From positions 35,682,757-35,746,756 of the forward strand of contig OZ024801.1 in the NCBI GenBank assembly GCA_964017045.1: a stretch of DNA of 64,000 nt. Direction: 5' to 3'. The position numbers and the translations under genes are program-made. Every line of letters starts with the position of its first letter. Position 1 is the first letter of the stretch. Positions 58,236 to 64,000 of this stretch are shown piece by piece. The DNA is from Omphiscola glabra (Eukaryota; Mollusca; Gastropoda; Lymnaeidae). The notes beneath the pieces were generated by a model. It saw only the letters and a list, made by a program, of their open reading frames with translations, was not told the DNA's origin and ran no database searches.

Positions 58236-60373
58236 ATTACAGCAAGTAAAGAGCAGAATAATCATAAATTCATTTATCACGCCAGTAAGGAGCAGATAAC
58301 TTTTGTATATGCATACAACACAAAAAGATAAAGATTTAAATCTGTAATTAACAAGACAAGTTCATTTCAATTAATGTCAAATAACAAGACAAGTTCATTT
58401 CAATTAATGTCAAATAAAAATTTGAAATACAAGAAAAGATTCCACAAAATGTAAAATCACAAATAATTTTTTTAAAATAAAAAATACAGGTACAAGATAT
58501 TAAAGTGATAATATAATTAAAAAACCAGTTTGATTGATTATGCAGACTCCAGATTTAAAGTGTATGAATAACTTAAAGAAACATTTTTTATATTTAAAAT
58601 TTTTTTTTTACAGATTCATTGAGTGTTGTCTTTTGGAAGGATTAAAACTCACCCACTTACATTTCATAGGAGACGTATCAAGATCTTATGCATAGGATAG
58701 AAATATCAACTTAATTGAGATATATGTATCTGTATAAAAGATAATTTTATCTATGTTTATCTATCTTGTTTAAGCCAACAGGTTAAATAAGCAATACATT
58801 AGTAATCTTGAATGGAAACCTGGAGTGGATGTTAACTTTCTAGATGTGCGATCAAAGACCATATAGATATTTATATATATTTATATACACAAACAACATA
58901 TTGCAGCCATAGTTTGTTAGCATGTTAAAACAACTTTATAATAAATGCAGTGTTTAACCAGGCCAATCATGTGTTCACAATAACAATCATAGCTCTGCCA
59001 TTAAACGTCTTGAGACCCTTCCGTCTGACCTTCTTCCTCTAACAGATTTGTAAACCAAACTTTGTATAGCAAACTTTGTCATCAAAACAATCAAATGATT
59101 TTCTGAAGCCTTCCATTTAAACAAAACTGTTGACATGATTGCACATACTTTAAGACCCACTATTTAACTGATTAATTACCAGATTGAAAAACCAGCTGTG
59201 GCTGAATTAAATCGAGGTCACATTTAATACTATACAAACATTGGCGCTACCAGCGGCTCCTGGCCATGGCGGAAGAGACACTGAGCTGGTCCCACCGGCT
59301 CACGGTAGTTAACCAGTTAAAAAATGCATATTATTATTATCATTATTATTATGTATTATAAAACAACCAAAAAAAGCCTTGAACTGTTAGGACCAATTAG
59401 GGCAGGGCCTCTTTTTCCTTTCTAATTTTATTCTATTCATTTAACAATTTATTCCAAGATGTGGTCATGGCCTTAGTCATGCTGGCACTGGGGTCCATGG
59501 ACCAAGTAAGTTTTAAAATGCATGCAGTAGGGCAACTGGCGCTCCCATTTCATGCAGTAGGGCAACTGGCCCTCCCATTCATGAGACGGCAGACTTCAAG
59601 AAGCAGACTTTTAATCTTTGAAAAAAAAAGTGTATTATTTTTCCTTATTTTATTTCATTCCAATAATTTCTTACTGCTATAACTATAATAAAGTCTAACC
59701 ATTCTGTAGTAAGTCATTAAAATAAGAGAACTTAGGAATCAAAGCGTTCACATTATGCTTGTATTACATTCAATTCAATTTCAGAGCACAATATAAATAA
59801 AGATATAAATTGAAATGAATATAAGCAGTGTTATAAATTAAAAGCAATGAAGAGAATGAGGTGGTTTAATATTTCATGAAATAGTAACAGATTTCAGAAG
59901 GCAAGTCTCCAATGATTAATACACTGAGGAGTTTATGGCACAAGACAGATTGTACCCTTTTAAGATAAATATACAATACTATTTATAGCAATTTCTTATT
60001 TTAATGTTAATTTAAGCTTAATGACAAGGTTAATAAAAGAAACAAAAAAAAGTGATTTTAATTCTTCTTATTTCTTGTGATAGTTGTACTGGCTAAATGT
60101 ATCAGCAGCTCCAGGTCTACACATGGCATCACGTCAACACCTTTTATCAACATAATGTGGTTGTCACTGTCTGAATGACCGGTCATCTGGCTTAAAGCAA
60201 CTTTCAGCTAGTCCATAACATCATTAGAACACACACATCTGGTGCTGGTTGACTAAAGCTGCCCGTCCTGAAACTGGCAAATCTGAGTTTGTTTTCAGCT
60301 TACAATCATTGTTTACGAACAGGTGATGCAAACTGCACACGATCAGGTTTAGACAATGTGATTGAGAACGTGA
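58236..60373. other. Region downstream of the kinase stop codon
   Basis: It probably includes the kinase 3' UTR. A GC-richer patch occurs at 59215-59310 and a 26-bp doublet (catgcagtagggcaactggc) at 59.52-59.58 kb. No polyadenylation site could be chosen with confidence among several AT-rich candidates. Confidence 0.45.
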
Positions 60374-60466
60374 TCAAGGTATCACGGCAGGCAAGTAATC
60401 TCCCCTGGCATTCAACCTTTCCAAACTGTTTCTTAGATGGGTGAACGTTGGTCGGTCAAACGGATG
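60374..60466 (-). CDS. Tec-family tyrosine kinase, last coding exon
   Basis: A 93-base exon in phase 0: acceptor aattaattttcag, 30 codons, then TGA at 60374-60376. It encodes H-P-F-D-R-P-T-F-T-H-L-R-N-S-L-E-R-L and ends D-Y-L-P-A-V-I-P. This is kinase subdomain XI: the D-R-P-T-F arginine is the invariant residue that closes the C-lobe. Together with the exon at 61418-61578 it reads H-C-W-A-T-H-P-F-D-R-P-T-F, the usual C-W-x5-R-P-x-F motif. The protein ends a few residues after the kinase domain, as in Tec kinases. Confidence 0.88.
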   Translation of the reverse strand, partial: HPFDRPTFTHLRNSLERLNARGDYLPAVIP

Positions 60467-60551
60467 CTGAAAATTAATTTAAAAAAAATTAAAGTTGAAA
60501 AGTATCAAATACAGTTATGTTTTTCATGAATCTTTTCTATATCATTGTCAA

Positions 60552-60822
60552 TAAGTACAGTGGCTTCAGACCTAATTCTCAATAAGTACAGTGGCTTCAG
60601 ACCTAATTCTCAATAAGTACAGTGGCTTCAGACCTAATTCTCAATAAGTACAGTGGCTTCAGACCTAATTCTCAATAAGTACAGTGGCTTCAGACCTAAT
60701 TCTCAATAAGTACAGTGGATTCAGACCTAATTCTCAATAAGTACAGTGGCTTCAGACCTAATTCTCAATAAGTACAGTGGCTTCAGACCTAATTCTCAAT
60801 AAGTACAGTGGATTCAGACCTA
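60552..60822. repeat. 31-bp minisatellite in a kinase intron, about 9 copies
   Basis: The unit contains ctcaataagtacagtggctt and cagacctaatt. It lies 86 bases upstream (in transcript direction) of the last-exon acceptor. Confidence 0.97.
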
Positions 60823-61417
60823 AAATATCATTTTCTTATATTCTCAGCAAACAATTCCTATGCTTATAATAATACAACACTGTGCACAAAATAAGTCAGA
60901 TACTAATGTCAAAACTGAATTTTACAGTAAAACACCATCTGATTAAATGTCAAGACACAATGAGTGGAGGACTCTTTGCTTTAGAATTTTTACAATTATT
61001 TTAAAGTAAAATTCTTTCTCTGGTAAATTTGCTTTATTGGTTTTTATTTGTATATCGGAGATATACTAAAAGTGAAAGTTATGAGATGCTTACAACAGTC
61101 TTACAAAAGAGTAGATCTTTATACTCATAGAACAATAATCTTACAAAGAATAATATAATAACGACTGCATTCAAGTTTTTAACATGATATGGGAAAGCTT
61201 CAATGAAAATTCAAGACAATCAAAAGAACGTTTTGGCTGAATGTCTTCATCGGGAAAGATACAATTTTAAAAAAAGAGAAAGAGAAAATTAGAACTTGGC
61301 TATTGACAGTAAAAAGACTAAATCGGTATATTTATAGAACAACAATCATACAAAAGATATACTTTTAGTATATTTATAGAACAACATCCAAGCAAAAGAT
61401 TAAATCAGTATACTCAC

Positions 61418-61578
61418 AGTAGCCCAACAGTGTTTCATAATCTCAAATATAGGGGTGGACGCAGCTCTTGGCATCTCGAGTCGTTTTCCCTCCTCAGCCA
61501 CATACTTGAGGACATCTGGGTTACTCATTCCACTGTAAGGCATCTCCCCACAGGAGTAGATTTCCCACATCAAAATAC
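61418..61578 (-). CDS. Tec-family tyrosine kinase, penultimate coding exon
   Basis: A 161-base exon: acceptor atggtttccccag at 61580/61579, donor ACT|GTGAGT at 61418/61417. Two bases complete a Gly codon from the previous exon; 53 codons follow and end in phase 0. It encodes I-L-M-W-E-I-Y-S-C-G-E-M-P-Y, then N-P-D-V-L-K-Y-V and H-C-W-A-T, covering kinase subdomains IX-XI. L-M-W-E-I-x-S-x-G-x-M-P-Y is typical of Btk/Tec/Itk kinases. These are cytoplasmic kinases acting downstream of membrane receptors, with PH, SH3 and SH2 modules further upstream in the family. Confidence 0.92.
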
Positions 61579-62024
61579 CTGGGGAAACCATTGTCAAACT
61601 AGTGATGATGTACAATCATTATGCTTTCTCACCTCAGTCATAGACAATCATGTCATCTCATTCTGTTATTTAACAGACCATCATTATGCATAGATGCCAA
61701 CCTTTTGGGCACAAACTGTACAAAAAGTCCAACAAAACTGTACGATAGCATGAAAAACCGTATAGAAAAAAATGAAATTTGAAGAAAACATAACTTATAA
61801 CTTTTTCCTTCTCCAATTTTCAATGTTTTGAATTCATGCAAACTTTTCTCTCGTGGTAGGTCTAATAAAGACCCCCTGTGCTGTGTTCAAGCCTTTGATC
61901 ATGTTAAAATCTGGATGTTGACATCTTTCAATTTAACATAACCTGTTTTTAACTCAGATTTTGCACTTTTTACAATGAACAAAAACAATTTTGTTTTAAG
62001 ACTTGATGCTGAATGATTCATAGC

Positions 62025-62125
62025 AATGCTGATGTCATCAGACATATTCTTATGATGATGTCATCAGACATATTCTTATGATGATGTCATCAGACATATT
62101 CTTATGCTGATGTCATCAGACATTT
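62025..62125. repeat. 26-bp minisatellite in a kinase intron, about 4 copies
   Basis: The unit contains tgatgtcatcagacatattc. Confidence 0.95.
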
Positions 62126-62718
62126 TCTTTGGACAATTTTGCCAGCTGTAGTAATACAGGTTCCTATACATACATTAATGAAGGGAAATAGGCTACATTT
62201 CATTTGTCTTGACAAAATTATTAAGTTTACTGTCAATTTATAGCAGTATTTTTTTCACTTTTCAGGGGGGGGGGGGGGGAGAGTCATGTAGATAGTTTTA
62301 AAACATATTATTAACCATATGAGCTATGTGGATATAAAGTGTTAATTGGATGTTATAACAGGAATAACAAAAACTGATTTGTAATCATGGTTTACTACTC
62401 AAGTAGCTACTAATAGTATTTACAAATGGTCTCAACTTAAATCCACTCAGATTCTAAATTGAGCTTACCAACCCCGTATATTTGGCTAAAGGTTATTTGG
62501 AATGGAACAATAGGATTTCCTGTTGACAAAAGTTGAATTTATTGTATTGCCAGTTATAATTTTCAGACATAAATATTTATTTTTGAAATCCAGTGAAAAA
62601 GCGTACATACAATCATGCTTCTCATCTCAGTGATTAACATAGAAACAAAATAATCACATCACAGAAGTTAACAATCAAACAAACCAAATTAAAACACATC
62701 AATAAACAAATTACATTA

Positions 62719-63534
<816 letters not shown>

Positions 63535-64000
63535 AAGTTGGACAAGGACTGTGAGCCAAGGGTAGGACAAGGACTGTGAGCCCAGGGTAGGACATGGACT
63601 GTAAGACCAAGGTAGGACAAGGACTGTAAGCCCAAGGTAGTACATGGACTGTAAGCCCAAGGTAGAACAAGGACTGTGAGCCCAAGGTAAGACAAGGACT
63701 GTGAGCCCAAGGTAGGACAAGGGCTGTAAGCCCAAGGTAAGACAAGGACTGTGAGCCCAAGGTAGGACATGGACTGTAAGACCAAGGTAGGACAAGGACT
63801 GTAAGCCCAAGGTAGTACATGGACTGTAAGCCCAAGGTAGAACAAGGACTGTGAGCCCAAGGTAAGACAAGGACTGTGAGCCCAAGGTAGGACAAGGGCT
63901 GTAAGCCCAAGGTAAGACAAGGACTGTGAGCCCAAGGTAGGACAAGGACTGTAAGGACTGTGAGCCCAAGGTAGGACAAAGACTGTGAGCCCAAGGTAGG
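63535..64000. repeat. 25-bp minisatellite, about 18 copies, cut by the window edge
   Basis: The unit contains ggacaaggactgtgagccca and aggta. A seven-unit block of about 175 bp is duplicated (about 63590-63725 and 63765-63900). It lies within the kinase gene's intron. The three overlapping 140-180 codon ORFs are repeat products. Confidence 0.96.

Noticed and set aside
59215..59310. GC-richer patch as an extra kinase exon
   Set aside because: The kinase frame already ends at 60374 and no acceptor precedes the patch.

Overview
This is eukaryotic, animal-type DNA: AT-rich, intron-rich and dominated by tandem repeats and decayed transposons. The non-LTR retrotransposon types, the Helitron, the hAT debris and a Tec-type tyrosine kinase fit a lophotrochozoan, most likely a mollusc and perhaps a gastropod. 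That assignment is inference; nothing here fixes the species.

Only a few segments look like host genes. (1) A minus-strand exon at 1.4-2.8 kb begins with a SNAG-like peptide, as in zinc-finger repressors of the Snail/Gfi/Ovo type; its zinc fingers would lie left of the window. (2) A plus-strand gene for a small secreted six-cysteine peptide has its coding exon at 35.6 kb, and a TATA promoter with a non-coding first exon is proposed at 32.9-33.06 kb. (3) The last three coding exons of a Tec-family tyrosine kinase lie on the minus strand at 60.37-62.86 kb. Weaker candidates are minus-strand terminal exons at 37.87 kb and 57.23 kb, and a zinc-finger-like exon at 23.5 kb that runs into a huge 27-bp minisatellite.

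Tandem repeats are the most striking property. By hand tally there are close to fifty separate minisatellite arrays (units of about 12-49 bp, no common unit), together roughly a third of the window. Almost every long ORF is a by-product of such an array and is not annotated as a gene.

The mobile DNA can be read as a stack of events. A non-LTR retrotransposon landed in the 27-bp array (18.015-23.423 kb, 3-bp duplication). It later received a CR1/L2-like fragment and a 3.9-kb non-autonomous Helitron (18,345-22,272) with textbook ends. Excising the Helitron restores the host frame exactly. A minus-strand Ty3/gypsy pol relic (25.78-29.19 kb) is split by a 1,187-bp element with a perfect 5-bp target duplication and carries its own new minisatellite in the integrase region. 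A 1,059-bp TG...CA element splits a 40-bp satellite at 11.4-12.5 kb. Smaller items are a 184-bp hAT-type MITE at 49.1 kb, hAT ends at 25.6 and 33.4 kb, a LINE C-terminus at 42.9 kb, a SINE-like insertion at 40.8 kb and a hammerhead-ribozyme-like core at 46.39 kb.

The genes do not form an operon or pathway; they are unrelated loci separated by repeats.
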